From: Seiridium cupressi
Taxonomy: Eukaryota; Ascomycota; Sordariomycetes; Amphisphaeriales; Sporocadaceae
Assembly: GCA_036674765.1 (NCBI GenBank)
Contig: JARVKI010000049.1
Location: 117,164-181,163 of the forward strand
Direction of reading: 5' to 3'
DNA length: 64,000 bases
Shown: in pieces, positions 12,001 to 18,278 of the stretch
Position numbering within the stretch: the stretch's first letter is position 1
How the letters are laid out: every line of letters begins with the position of its first letter
Notes under the pieces: model-generated
Seen by the model: only the letters and a program-made list of their open reading frames with translations
What the model was told of the DNA's origin: nothing
The model's database searches: none
Translations under genes and position numbers: made by a program

Positions 12001-14690
12001 CGACTCTCTCTACTTACAAACACTTGAACCACGGCGTCTCTAAGATGGCTTATAGTCTGAGTAAGAGCTTTGTACAGCTCGCCGGCCAAGGTTTTTGCAC
12101 CCCTCAAGAGAAGTCAGACGAGACATCTGGCGACAGCGGCAAGCTTGAAAGCGGCACAGGGCTCGGCGAGGGCGAGGGCGCCGAGGACATCAGCAAGGAT
12201 ATCCAGCCCGAAGAAGACCTCTCGGAACTTGCCCAGGAGAAGAACAAGGACTCGAAAGAAGGCGAGGAGCTCGAGGATGAAAAAGACGCCGTTGACATGG
12301 CCGACGAGGAGCTCGAGGGCGAGACGGGCAGCGTCGCTGGCGAGGACGACGAAAAGGGCTCAAAGTCGGGAGACGAGGAGGATGGCGAGAAAGATTTGGA
12401 CGAGGAAACTGGCGACGTCGACGATTTGGATCCCAACGCCGTTGATGAGAAGATGTGGGACGGCGAGAAGGAGGAGGACGCGGACAAAGACCAAAAGGGC
12501 GACAAGCCCAAAGGCCAACAGAAACCGGACGAGCAAATGGCCGCCGATCAGAAGCCGGACGAGAACGACTCCCAGAACGGAGACGGGGACCAGCAGGGCG
12601 ACGACGAGGAAAATGACGAGTTAGGTGCCGAACAGGACGAGAATGTTCAGTTCGAAGAGATGAACCACCAAGACCAGAATGTCCAGGACCAGGACACGCT
12701 GGCACTGCCGGACGACATGGACATCGATGGCAACGACCAGGATGACATGTCTTCGATCAGTGACGACGACTTGGACAAGCTGTCCGATGTCCACGAAGAG
12801 GAGACTCACGAGCCGGATGACCTGAGCGACGGCGGGAGTGAGCGTGGGGACGAGAACACAATGAACATACCGGCCGAGGAGGAGACAGCGGACGCCCAGA
12901 CGGAGCAGCAGGATGAGGAAAACGCCAATATCCAGGAGGACGAGGAGATGGAACTGGATCCTGAGCTCGACGACCGCGACAAGACGGAGGACCAGACCAA
13001 AAACGATGCTGAGACGAGCGACGCCAACGTGGCTCCTAGTGATGTGCGCAACGGAGGCCAGGACGAGAACGCTGACCAGACAGACGAGCAAAATCAAGAG
13101 AGCCTCCACGAAAATGCCACACAGCGCGAGGGCGGCGAGATGGGCGAGAGTGCGGCTGACCAGGACATGTCCAGTGGCAACAAGGGCAACGTGTCGCAGT
13201 CCCAGGAGCAAACGGCGGACGGAGAAATGGATGACGCCAAAGATTCGTCCACAAGTCAGCCGTTCAAAGCCCTCGGTGACGCCTTGGAGAAATTTTATCG
13301 CCAACAGCGAGAAATCAAGGAGTCGCAAAAGGACGAGACTCCGTCACAGCAGCCCAACCTGAACCGACACGAAGAGGAGATGGCCTCTCGGGAGTTCCAA
13401 CATCTTCAGGATGACGATGACGCAATGGCTGATACTCAAGCCATTGGGACGGCAACCGAGGATGAGGCTCGGCCCTTCGACGACACCATGGCCATTGACG
13501 ACGAGACACAGAATCCAGACAGCCGTATTCAGCCCGAGGACGAGGACGAGCTTGCCGGGGAAGCTGCAGAGGACAGGAAGATGGACACGTCGGAGCCACT
13601 TGATTCGACAGACAGGCAAAATTCCAAACCCGACGAGCCTCGCACTGGCGTCTCAACCCGACAAGGGGCTTATGACAGGGACGAGACGCCGCCCTTGGAA
13701 GGAGTCGAGCGCGAGATGCAGGAAGAGGAAGAGGATGTGCAAGAGACTTCGGTCCAGCTCGAGTCTACGCACCTCTCCGCGCCGGCCTTCGAGCTACGAG
13801 ACTTCGACGAGTCCATGCAACAGTGGACCACTTTCCAGTCAAAGACAAACCCATTGTCTCTTTCGCTGACCTCTCAACTTCGCCTCATCCTTACACCGTC
13901 TCAGTCGACCAAGCTATCTGGGTCGTTCCGCACCGGCAAACGCCTGAATATTAAGCGTATCATCCCCTACATAGCTTCCAGCTACAAGCGCGACAAGATT
14001 TGGATGCGTCGTGCTATCCCGACGAAGCGATCCTACCAGATCCTGCTATGCGTGGATGACAGCAAATCCATGGGCGAGTCCTCCTCGGGTACCCTAGCTC
14101 TAGAGTCCCTCGTCATGGTCTCTCGCGCCCTCGCCATGCTCGAGGTCGGCCAGGTCGGCGTGCTCGGTTTCGGTGCAAACGCTTTCATGGCTCACGAGTT
14201 TACGGAACCGTTTGCTTCTCACGACGCGGGGGCCAAGGTCTTGCAAAAGTTCGGCTTCAACCAAGACCACACCGACATTAGTCTGTTGATCCGTGAGACA
14301 ATTGCCCGCTTCCGCACTGCACGACTTCAAAATCCTGGCCGCGGCTCAGAGGATCTTTGGCAGCTTGCCCTTATCCTCTCCGATGGTCTCACGCCCTCGG
14401 ACAAACACGATGAGATCCGGCGTCTCCTCCGCGAGGCACATGAGGAGCGCATCATGATTGTCTTCATCGTCATGGACGACACCACGACGCACAAGCGAGA
14501 CAGTGTCCTCAATCTTAGGAAAGTCCAGTTCATGAAGGACGACCTCGGTCACACCACGGGAGAGATGCGCATGGAATATTACCTCGATAGTTTCCCCTTC
14601 CGGTACTATCTTATTGTACACAATCTAGAAGATCTGCCGGGCGCATTGGCGGGACTGCTGAGGAGTTGGTTCGCTGAGGTCAATGCATAG
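3..14690 (+). CDS. MDN1: Midasin, AAA+ ATPase for 60S ribosome export (5' partial)
   Basis: Midasin (Rea1) is a dynein-like ATPase that strips assembly factors, including the Ytm1 and Rsa4 modules, from nuclear pre-60S particles. The frame is open through the left edge, so the true start and probably about 100 N-terminal residues lie upstream; the TTG at base 6 is not a convincing start. About 4,890 residues are visible. Six Walker A motifs mark the six AAA modules: GLPGSGKT (about residue 221), GETGIGKT (553), GPTSSGKT (1002), GETGCGKT (1305), GSPGVGKT (1685) and GPSGSGKS (1995). A long helical linker follows, then a Glu/Asp-rich low-complexity tail (about 4030-4590), then a C-terminal VWA domain whose MIDAS reads DDSKSMGES (about 4683). 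The whole visible part is one uninterrupted exon. Identity is very secure from the domain order and size. Confidence 0.97.
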   Translation, partial: ALSQGNSAQKFRINSLNTPHILELQSQDLEPTLIAVWRLLSFDKRTYSQLVQPSQVQALFEHQAQSVRYLAIRVFCQLLSASDAKLEALISKHITIDDVSGYDYESQVRASRDAEERGTALVGEFDGQRKDYTFLSLDEQNRAAGIENLRRELKVAADTEPIEKFALQSLTPLVVRFGTALLPRPQGNPESLSTLVHTSTTLSNLEGLSLSLQQPGPILLHGLPGSGKTSVVNELARELGMDSTMVTLHLNEQTDAKMLVGLYSTDSKPGSFSWRPGVLTTAVREGRWVLIEDLDRAPNEVMSTLLPLVERGELLIPSRGETVTAPSSFRLFATVRTTRGMHGQESLPTLLGQRFWDSVAIKMPMPTELQEVIIGTYPLLPKYAPDIISVYSRLASLPSRSIAGAGRGISDRSITPRDLLKWCRRLNDLLIAAGCKTGEEPISETTRDWIFLEAVDCFCGSIPSMEARATLVSSIAQQMHLPPQRVEHYLQAYVPQLEETPTSLRIGRTSLGRRVRGNRIAKSKKPFASTSHAKRLLEQIAVAVRLREPTLLVGETGIGKTTVVQQLAETLGHKLVAVNLSQQSEVGDLLGGFKPVNVRTLAVPLKEEFEDLFASTGISADKNQKYLESIGKCIAKGQWTRVSKLWREAPKMFRKILADLEKRASLANGTEGEERPPVKRRKTESKLQSLRDLRTRWDAFDKGLDQFDVQISGGSGSFAFAFIEGNIVKAARNGDWVLLDEINLASPDTLESIADLLVSGPNDEPSILLSETGEIERVKVHPDFRIFGAMNPATDIGKRDLPLGLRSRFTELYVSSPDKDLKDLLIIIKAYLKGNSAKDDQAADDIARLYLKTKELAEQKKLVDGANEVPHFSLRTLTRVLSYVNDIAPFYGLRRALYEGFSMGFLTLLSRDSEDALTPEIRRHLLDKRGNAKSILSQPPKHPNDGKQYVRFQNNDKDRHYWLLQGSEAPRERTDYIITKSIERNLLNLVRATSTRRFPVLIQGPTSSGKTSMIEFLANFTGNKFVRINNHEHTDLQEYLGTYVSGADGKLRFQEGLLVQALREGHWIVLDELNLAPTDVLEALNRLLDDNRELLIPETQEVVRPHENFMLFATQNPPGLYGGRKILSRAFRNRFLELHFDDIPENELQTILEKRSLGTAPSDCKRIVEVYKELARLRQSSRLFENKDSFATLRDLFRWALRGAAIRTPTAPGALPREEIANHGFMLLAERVRDEEERIAVKEVIEKVFKVKIEPEKLYDVNASPYLVRLKSKQNAQGVVWTNAMRRLYVLVAQALENSEPVLLVGETGCGKTTVCQLLAEALGKELHIVNAHQNTETGDLIGSQRPVRNRAAVAETLKQDLVKAFALLDQTVVGEVGELLQLFHALDTSQIARVPADLQQKILANEIKSRALFEWSDGSLVQAMKNGQYFLLDEISLADDSVLERLNSVLEPSRTLLLAEKGIDNSFVKASDDFKFFATMNPGGDFGKKELSPALRNRFTEIWVPPLSGDEDILQIVRSKLKPELQGAAQAIVRFSYWFGQKFRSTAASAFSIRDILVWVKFVNESTTMTPAAAVIHGAATVFIDTLGANPSALIALDPKSMDTQRQQCLDQLTELLGTDATSIYRAPLELIVEEQQLRIGDFAIARAANADFDTGFALHAPTTKLNAMRVIRALQVQKPILLEGSPGVGKTTLVGALAKACGQPLTRINLSDQTDLMDLFGTDVPIEGAEAGNFAWRDAPFLRAMQNGEWVLLDEMNLASQSVLEGLNACLDHRGEVYISELDQTFQRHPNFRLFAAQNPHHQGGGRKGLPSSFVNRFIVVYADVFSEDDLFLIAQHNFPEVPAETIKHLIKFISTLDEKAVVKRSFGAQGAPWEFNLRDTLRWLHLLTSDDSLLATGQVGDFLDVIIRQRFRNAKDRQYVDDLFTEAFHAPPRDHQLFHNRTAQVVQIGLALLQRDQLIKPTSFPCIDHVARLPEIESVLICIKQNLPCILAGPSGSGKSALLQHVAALSGKAPVIFPMNADIDTMDLVGGFEQRDPLREVNVALRELRESLQESILDGLPQSAPKAAIDLLNLLEKVDSRNDDSSHALSTIKTLRGQTSPDSQLAGLLSRAQSLLSRPTGIRDPTFEWLDGLIVHALQKGQWLVLDNANLCSASVLDRLNGLLEPNGSLIINEHCGPDGEPRVIQPHPDFRIFLTMDPRYGELSRAMRNRAIEIYIDHHTSSRLGHLGRMAEIESSLSRLELLNTAVSIDAISDSQIAPYVAENLSTIDMRLLVKYQSNFRGLVTDNEVDREFNLKRLSKQSTALDPLVSFAKSASGTTAMIANALYGLYLPLSNTVSPMFGDVQPLHSLQNAVVLPLLTGHETGLSPWLAICYEIYVDILKARSTATSEVDRIRTNNLGLSSHNRFQRSCKAGQVPDFAKDSTADSAKFLLGTLDALETYIRDQLSTPGDWNERMHFLKGLVQFWWRTFNQLSGKTMKANFDEAAFQAHLRLGTESLTKFLSDTQDTVTKELGLYILQGLTESFVAGFKLNTGLSMEPLWTAFRPIAITNHELCDRIFTMETLARQFDQLKWDNRASLTELAQVTTLLTNTYRLIRDDASQSDSIVDAVLQQLKKLSSESEHHLITRPFMADVFEYMRQVTTLEALANGQNLGPDFNEALILSDLPILAHLQLQSSTLTSQALQYAGYLMGPKNLKYLGEDNDAEFPHPWAESLSIRLISRLDTMNTIKLQALHMLEAELPILAKQIANCSGPVTDDPLDKLGDGLETLIKSLVEALGPDISAELDQVQKGLLKSLGESSVKFTKSGLVYDVVNTHDFTAKVPNHVSELMSRHLVPALVSLWAATNGVHPKRAHLANAWVQFSLCLVKLFVPDKIYDPQLKPLVEAQSYEEQLQLLLERLDSLKKFALFSTGQSTNLRCQMVQNEIGRLGAKPQLLNAVHRSPGGFRSDDLCELQGHFNNLLKVVLDVDIPDVLARHCFGEEDASQQLQVVRQNIAMLLNRMASKSNSEYEDLRTPALNIVHCLEIGLSLSEGATAHHSSQQSPSSSLLGLAPFVGGAVHSSFRNPANMDGMSLLSYLSTIISLEGIQSLDRAMRELLSRTINSFYDSWSQKLEADRKAEEQKKSLYRYRGGFEEEEAKEQEDFQELFPDFDAENELGASSNPAKIGDARTLAIDLAQVHREIFLTPREASESIKDLCKLAVRKASGDNAKNASDRTLLAAALLALDNSVSNLETNTTPEAYNFYVDPNLAEVRKLVKLVNETRARFCELRQIDEIGHMQPLVDVIEACDNVLELSHTEPLAKIITLVEKLHGHVYEWQHGGWAPKIYGALTPYNNLTAMIVSWRRLELSTWGKLFDMEVKKCEDDANAWWFVAYQAVIAGPMALVQSGDDLSSHVVDLLKSLEMYFSTAVVGQFVTRLALMRQLLKQLDMLLLDWPAMSTIRDAVYNFVSFYAHFEKAAQETIQRGRAPIEKQMKDVLLLASWKDTNIAALRESARKSHQKLFRIIRKLRDVLGQPMQAIIASGLPDETHQDPVANITHGEAPVNTTAVSVCQQNIPKWNTEYKRLANVSRTVEIMTNLGKLPSSRVDAVEDISSFLLDLESSAAELRKETPPFLTDENKNQVKHLKSRKRKLFAEILREVREMGFKYNLGTDALAQQDSLAAVLSATAPISSTLTSDAQSTEYYFHKILDLAPRFRSAAQTHNEDLTGAEVNRSIGFLEGMMQSIVNQRRVVSVTARSIDDLATRITQVEALAISQAGTNVKRELRLSNASKISAWIVQLLPVGIHLIELHGKFGALDNKPVVSVLKSQAEVLSAFRAKWNSSASLPVWLTSQECLEAEDEFSRLLNQLSEELQTQSGARPDLAFVLEQLQLWTTIDALHIELAVPDQNAQHELLASVKKLSDSILVAVEQYTKSTANIPTSSEDPGWLVNYDKAMATSIKALHVDKITKSIQTVLETFSSVNLENEKVNRLATCLVTVVHPIIRQYQSICQSTLSTYKHLNHGVSKMAYSLSKSFVQLAGQGFCTPQEKSDETSGDSGKLESGTGLGEGEGAEDISKDIQPEEDLSELAQEKNKDSKEGEELEDEKDAVDMADEELEGETGSVAGEDDEKGSKSGDEEDGEKDLDEETGDVDDLDPNAVDEKMWDGEKEEDADKDQKGDKPKGQQKPDEQMAADQKPDENDSQNGDGDQQGDDEENDELGAEQDENVQFEEMNHQDQNVQDQDTLALPDDMDIDGNDQDDMSSISDDDLDKLSDVHEEETHEPDDLSDGGSERGDENTMNIPAEEETADAQTEQQDEENANIQEDEEMELDPELDDRDKTEDQTKNDAETSDANVAPSDVRNGGQDENADQTDEQNQESLHENATQREGGEMGESAADQDMSSGNKGNVSQSQEQTADGEMDDAKDSSTSQPFKALGDALEKFYRQQREIKESQKDETPSQQPNLNRHEEEMASREFQHLQDDDDAMADTQAIGTATEDEARPFDDTMAIDDETQNPDSRIQPEDEDELAGEAAEDRKMDTSEPLDSTDRQNSKPDEPRTGVSTRQGAYDRDETPPLEGVEREMQEEEEDVQETSVQLESTHLSAPAFELRDFDESMQQWTTFQSKTNPLSLSLTSQLRLILTPSQSTKLSGSFRTGKRLNIKRIIPYIASSYKRDKIWMRRAIPTKRSYQILLCVDDSKSMGESSSGTLALESLVMVSRALAMLEVGQVGVLGFGANAFMAHEFTEPFASHDAGAKVLQKFGFNQDHTDISLLIRETIARFRTARLQNPGRGSEDLWQLALILSDGLTPSDKHDEIRRLLREAHEERIMIVFIVMDDTTTHKRDSVLNLRKVQFMKDDLGHTTGEMRMEYYLDSFPFRYYLIVHNLEDLPGALAGLLRSWFAEVNA

Positions 14691-15423
14691 ATGTACGTAG
14701 AATAGCATTAGTGGAGTTTCAGGAGTTGTGGAGTAGACATTAGAATTCCCTTGTTTATACAAATGATTTGACATTTTTCCAATACACTTTTGTCATTTAG
14801 CTCTATATGAAGAGGTCTGCGCTGCTGATGCTCCCACTACTTGTCAAGGTACCAGTTAGATGAGGCGGCGGGGGCTCATCGATCGTCCGATACATCGCTA
14901 CTCGGTAGGTTGTGCCCACACCATGCTTCAGGTACAAACAGAATTTGTGACTTTATGAGTTTCTCGATCCCGTGGCTCATTTCAAGGAACCGTTGTGGCG
15001 GAAATGACACAGATACCACGAGCATGGGTTGTTCTGTAGCATGACTTAGGCTGTGCCTTTTGTGTTTATATGAACTCGCCTGGGACCAGAATGTATCCAA
15101 CCATCAAGCCACAGCGTGTTGATAACTAAGGGAATGGAATCCAACAAGCCCCCCAAGCATACTGCTCGGGGGCTTATTCCTTTACAAGATCAGTGTCCAT
15201 CTTCCCTCCTGGCCCTTTTCGCCGTCTTGGTCTTGATACACATCGTCTGTAATGATCATTGAACAATATACATATGTTAAAATTAGCAGATGTGGGATCC
15301 GTGCCATTTTTCTACTTGACCAAACCTTACCATGAATACGTTTCGCAAAGGATCCCATGAAAGTCAATAGCATGGACCCTACCTATTCGGACAATTACAT
15401 CAATCCCTCCATCTCTTGATGTG
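14691..15423. other. Convergent intergenic region between MDN1 and nitronate monooxygenase
   Basis: Both flanking genes point into this 733-base stretch, so it holds two 3' ends. The sequence just after the MDN1 stop is AT-rich and suits a 3' UTR. A strong inverted repeat lies at 15146-15175 (listed separately). I see no supportable gene. Confidence 0.6.
15146..15175. repeat. Perfect 8-bp inverted repeat with nested 4-bp stem
   Basis: AAGCCCCC (15146-15153) pairs with GGGGGCTT (15168-15175). Inside the loop AGCA (15156-15159) pairs with TGCT (15163-15166). The result is a nearly continuous 12-bp hairpin with a three-base apex. It sits between two convergent genes, so it may be part of a 3' UTR. 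A chance palindrome cannot be excluded. Confidence 0.6.
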
Positions 15424-16746
15424 CTATTTCAACCCTTGCATTACGTCTAACGCCTGCTGCCTCAGGCGTTTCACTACTTCCCCAGCAGGCAGAGTCTCCT
15501 TGATGAGCCCTACACCAGTCCCTCTTTGTGGGGCGTCGTCAGCATTCAAGGATGTGTAGAGTCGTGCTTAGTTTTGACTTACGACCATGTTACTGTCCTG
15601 GAGAGATCCCCCGCTTCTTTGGCGGTCTGAAATCGCCTCTCGTTCTCTTGAAGAGATATTCCGGCCTGGTGATCACGATACGAAGGATGAACGACTGCCC
15701 TGCCATCGTAAACATCTGGCCACTCCTTGTTACCTTGCACATGGTCGTGCAGTTGGGATCTAATCACATGTTCAGCCCGGGAACGAAATAGAAGTGCAAG
15801 TCACCGTCCGGTCTTCCGGGTTCTCACTTCACTGTGTTGGCGCCGCCGTCCGTAGTCGACAATATGGCCTGCCGCTTGTACTCTGGAACCGGAGACTCTT
15901 TCGTAACCATAAACTATGAGCTCGTTAGCTATACACACGCCATAGATGGCGTTTGGGATGGGTCTCACCCGTGTTCCCAGCACCGCGCCCTCGGCTCCAA
16001 GTGCCAGGGCGGCGGCAAGGCCGCGGCCGTCAGCGATGCCGCCAGCAGCCCAGACGCCAATCTCGCGGTCAGGAAACTCCATTTGCAACATGTCTGCTAT
16101 TTCAGGCACCAGGCTGATAATTCCAGCCCCAGCAGCCCACTGGTGTCCTCCGGCATCTATCCCCTGAGCCACGATGATGTCGGCCCCGTCGTGGGCGGCC
16201 TGCCTGGCTGCCGCGACAGAGCCCACCTGTACGACGATCTTGAGTCCCCAGTCCTTGCCGGAGCTAAGAGACTTGATCACATCTGCGATGGTGCTGGGGG
16301 CCGATGGAGAGGGCGCGAAGAGCCAGACAGCAGCGGGCCGATGTCTCTTCAGAACAGGGGCCGTAGTCTTGGCAAATTCACCGATGGACGTGGCGTAGGC
16401 GACGAATCCCACGCCGACCGGGAGCACATCTTTGTGGCCCGGGTCGATTTGGAGTATCTGGCGCGCCGTTGTAAGCTCTTCGTCCAGCGTCTTCAAAGCC
16501 GCCGCGCCGGGTGAGAAATCGCGGCCGCCTTGGATGAACCCTGGCTTGTGTCAACGACAAAGAGGTCAGAGAGGCAGAATTCTTCGAGGTCTTACCTAGA
16601 CCGCCGGCTTTTGTGACTTCCGATGCGAGTCGCACATTGGTCGCGAACGCCATGGGAGCGCTCACGATCAGGGGGGACGACGTGGTGGGAAACCAGCTCT
16701 TCATTCTAGAGGCCGCCATAGTTGTAGCTTGTCGTATTGCAGACAT
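15424..16746 (-). CDS. Nitronate monooxygenase (2-nitropropane dioxygenase family)
   Basis: FMN-dependent TIM-barrel enzyme that oxidises alkyl nitronates, in vivo probably including the toxin propionate 3-nitronate. My model has five exons: 16746-16596, 16540-15969, 15913-15828, 15759-15583 and 15523-15424. The introns (55, 55, 68 and 59 bases) all have GT...AG ends, and the second has CTAAC just before its acceptor. The spliced product is 361 residues, normal for the family. Landmarks are the N-terminal SPLIVSAPMA, GGLGFIQGGRDFSPG across intron 1, AQGIDAGGHQ (His183, the position of the catalytic histidine in class I enzymes), the phosphate-binding AAGGIADGRG and the C-terminal GTGVGLIKE. 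The reading frame joins at every junction, which supports the model. It converges on MDN1, with no functional link visible. Confidence 0.9.
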
Positions 16747-18278
16747 AAAACCATGCGCGTGACTCAGCCCCCTTTCAGGTTAGGACGGCTCTAATACTAC
16801 AGAAGAACGAAGCTCCGCTCCTGAATTAATTGCTATAAGACTGACACAACTGATGGGTGCGGGCGTTCAAGTTATGGTCGGTCATACTCGGCAAGCCTCG
16901 GGTGTGTTGCTTGGGCTGTTAGTTAGTGGGCGTCAGAATAGAGGGGCAGCATTATAGCGCTGTCAGACGGGCCTACGGAGGCGGCGTCAACTCGGCAGGC
17001 TGCTCCGCGGAGATCCTGCTTTGATATGACAGCTCAAGCCATGAACATAGTATGGCATATTGGATACAAGCTCTTGGTTGCCACTGTTTCAGCTGTGAGT
17101 ATTTTGCGGAAATGATTGTTGAGCATTTCGTCGCTGTTGACGTCAAAGGTTGTGCTATTCCCATCACACAGGACCGAACGTAGTAACCTACTGTAATACT
17201 GGCAACAACGCTGAAGAGCGACCAACCATCTGTCTGCGTGTCAGCATGTCTCCTCCACTGGACCGTGATAACATGAAGAGTTTAGAGTGATATTCTCCCG
17301 AGGTCTTAACTAATTCCAGCATGAAGTCGGATGCAGAACGTAAATTGTTACCTGGCAACACTGTGCTCCTCTCGACGAGGTGTCGCAAAATCTCGATTTA
17401 AACCCAGCTTAAGCAGCCTTGTGAATTCGTATAATCCGATTTAAGCAGAATCCTTACTTTTGCTATAAGTGGACTTTTTTCAATCGCCGCTCTAAGACGG
17501 TATTATATGTACCTCACCCAGATCATCTCTTGACACGGCCGATGCCGAATGGAAGTGGGCCGCCTTTGTTGGATCCAGAAGTTTTCGAGGGGGAAAGATC
17601 CTGGTGCCGTACCAACCCCAGTCATATGAGGCAGACCTCACGACTTCGAAGTACCGTATCTGATTCGAGGGTAATCTGCGGGATGACAGGCAGGCTAAAT
17701 GGAGGTTTATTGAGTAAGAGGAACTCCTCAATGATTATGCATGCCCATCAAACCTCAAAGGTTGAGCTGGGTAGAATGCCTTGGAGCGCTTCGATCTCCG
17801 AGAAAGATGTCAATAGTCGTGGTATTTAACACGACAGGTTCCATGAACTCGGTCATATTGTCTCTTTCACCTTGTTCGAGCACCATAGACCACCGGCTTC
17901 GGAAAATTTGCAATGTCCCCTTTAGTCGTCGTTGAAACAGACCCCAAGTTTTGAAATTCCTTCTTGAATTGAAATTCGTATAGTGAGGCCGGGGCTTTCC
18001 CGTCCGAGTGGGAATCTTTTTCACGAGCAAGCGCATTTATGATATCACGGCAGCATTGGATCAGTACCAATCATTAAATAAATTGCCCACGGGGGGTCTG
18101 AAGAGGCAGACATGATCCCTGTGGAGATCTTACCACTACTTAACAGAGTATGGGTGGGGTTTTGCTGCATGTAAGATGCACGGCGAAGGATGGGGCAAAC
18201 TGATGTATCTTCATTAGAAAACTCAAACATTTCTTCAAACTAGCCGCTCAGATACGGTGATCATTTAGAGTCTTAATC
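16747..18278. other. Intergenic, no supportable gene
   Basis: This 1.5 kb separates the divergent nitronate monooxygenase and HET genes and should hold both promoters. Short minus-strand open stretches (18230-18045, 18036-17755, 17731-17492) have protein-like composition. They carry no motif I recognise and do not splice into one convincing product, so I do not call them. Confidence 0.5.

Noticed and set aside
12104..13328. Long minus-strand ORFs (up to 235 codons) opposite the MDN1 acidic region, and plus-strand out-of-frame ORFs there
   Set aside because: They are shadows of Asp/Glu codon runs; translations are Ser/Arg/Val/Leu-rich low complexity with no domain.
15834..16514. Plus-strand ORF of 226 codons
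   Set aside because: It is antisense to the spliced nitronate monooxygenase, whose motifs and splice sites are convincing.
17492..18230. Chain of short minus-strand ORFs between nitronate monooxygenase and HET genes
   Set aside because: Composition is protein-like in places, but there is no recognised motif and no consistent splice model.
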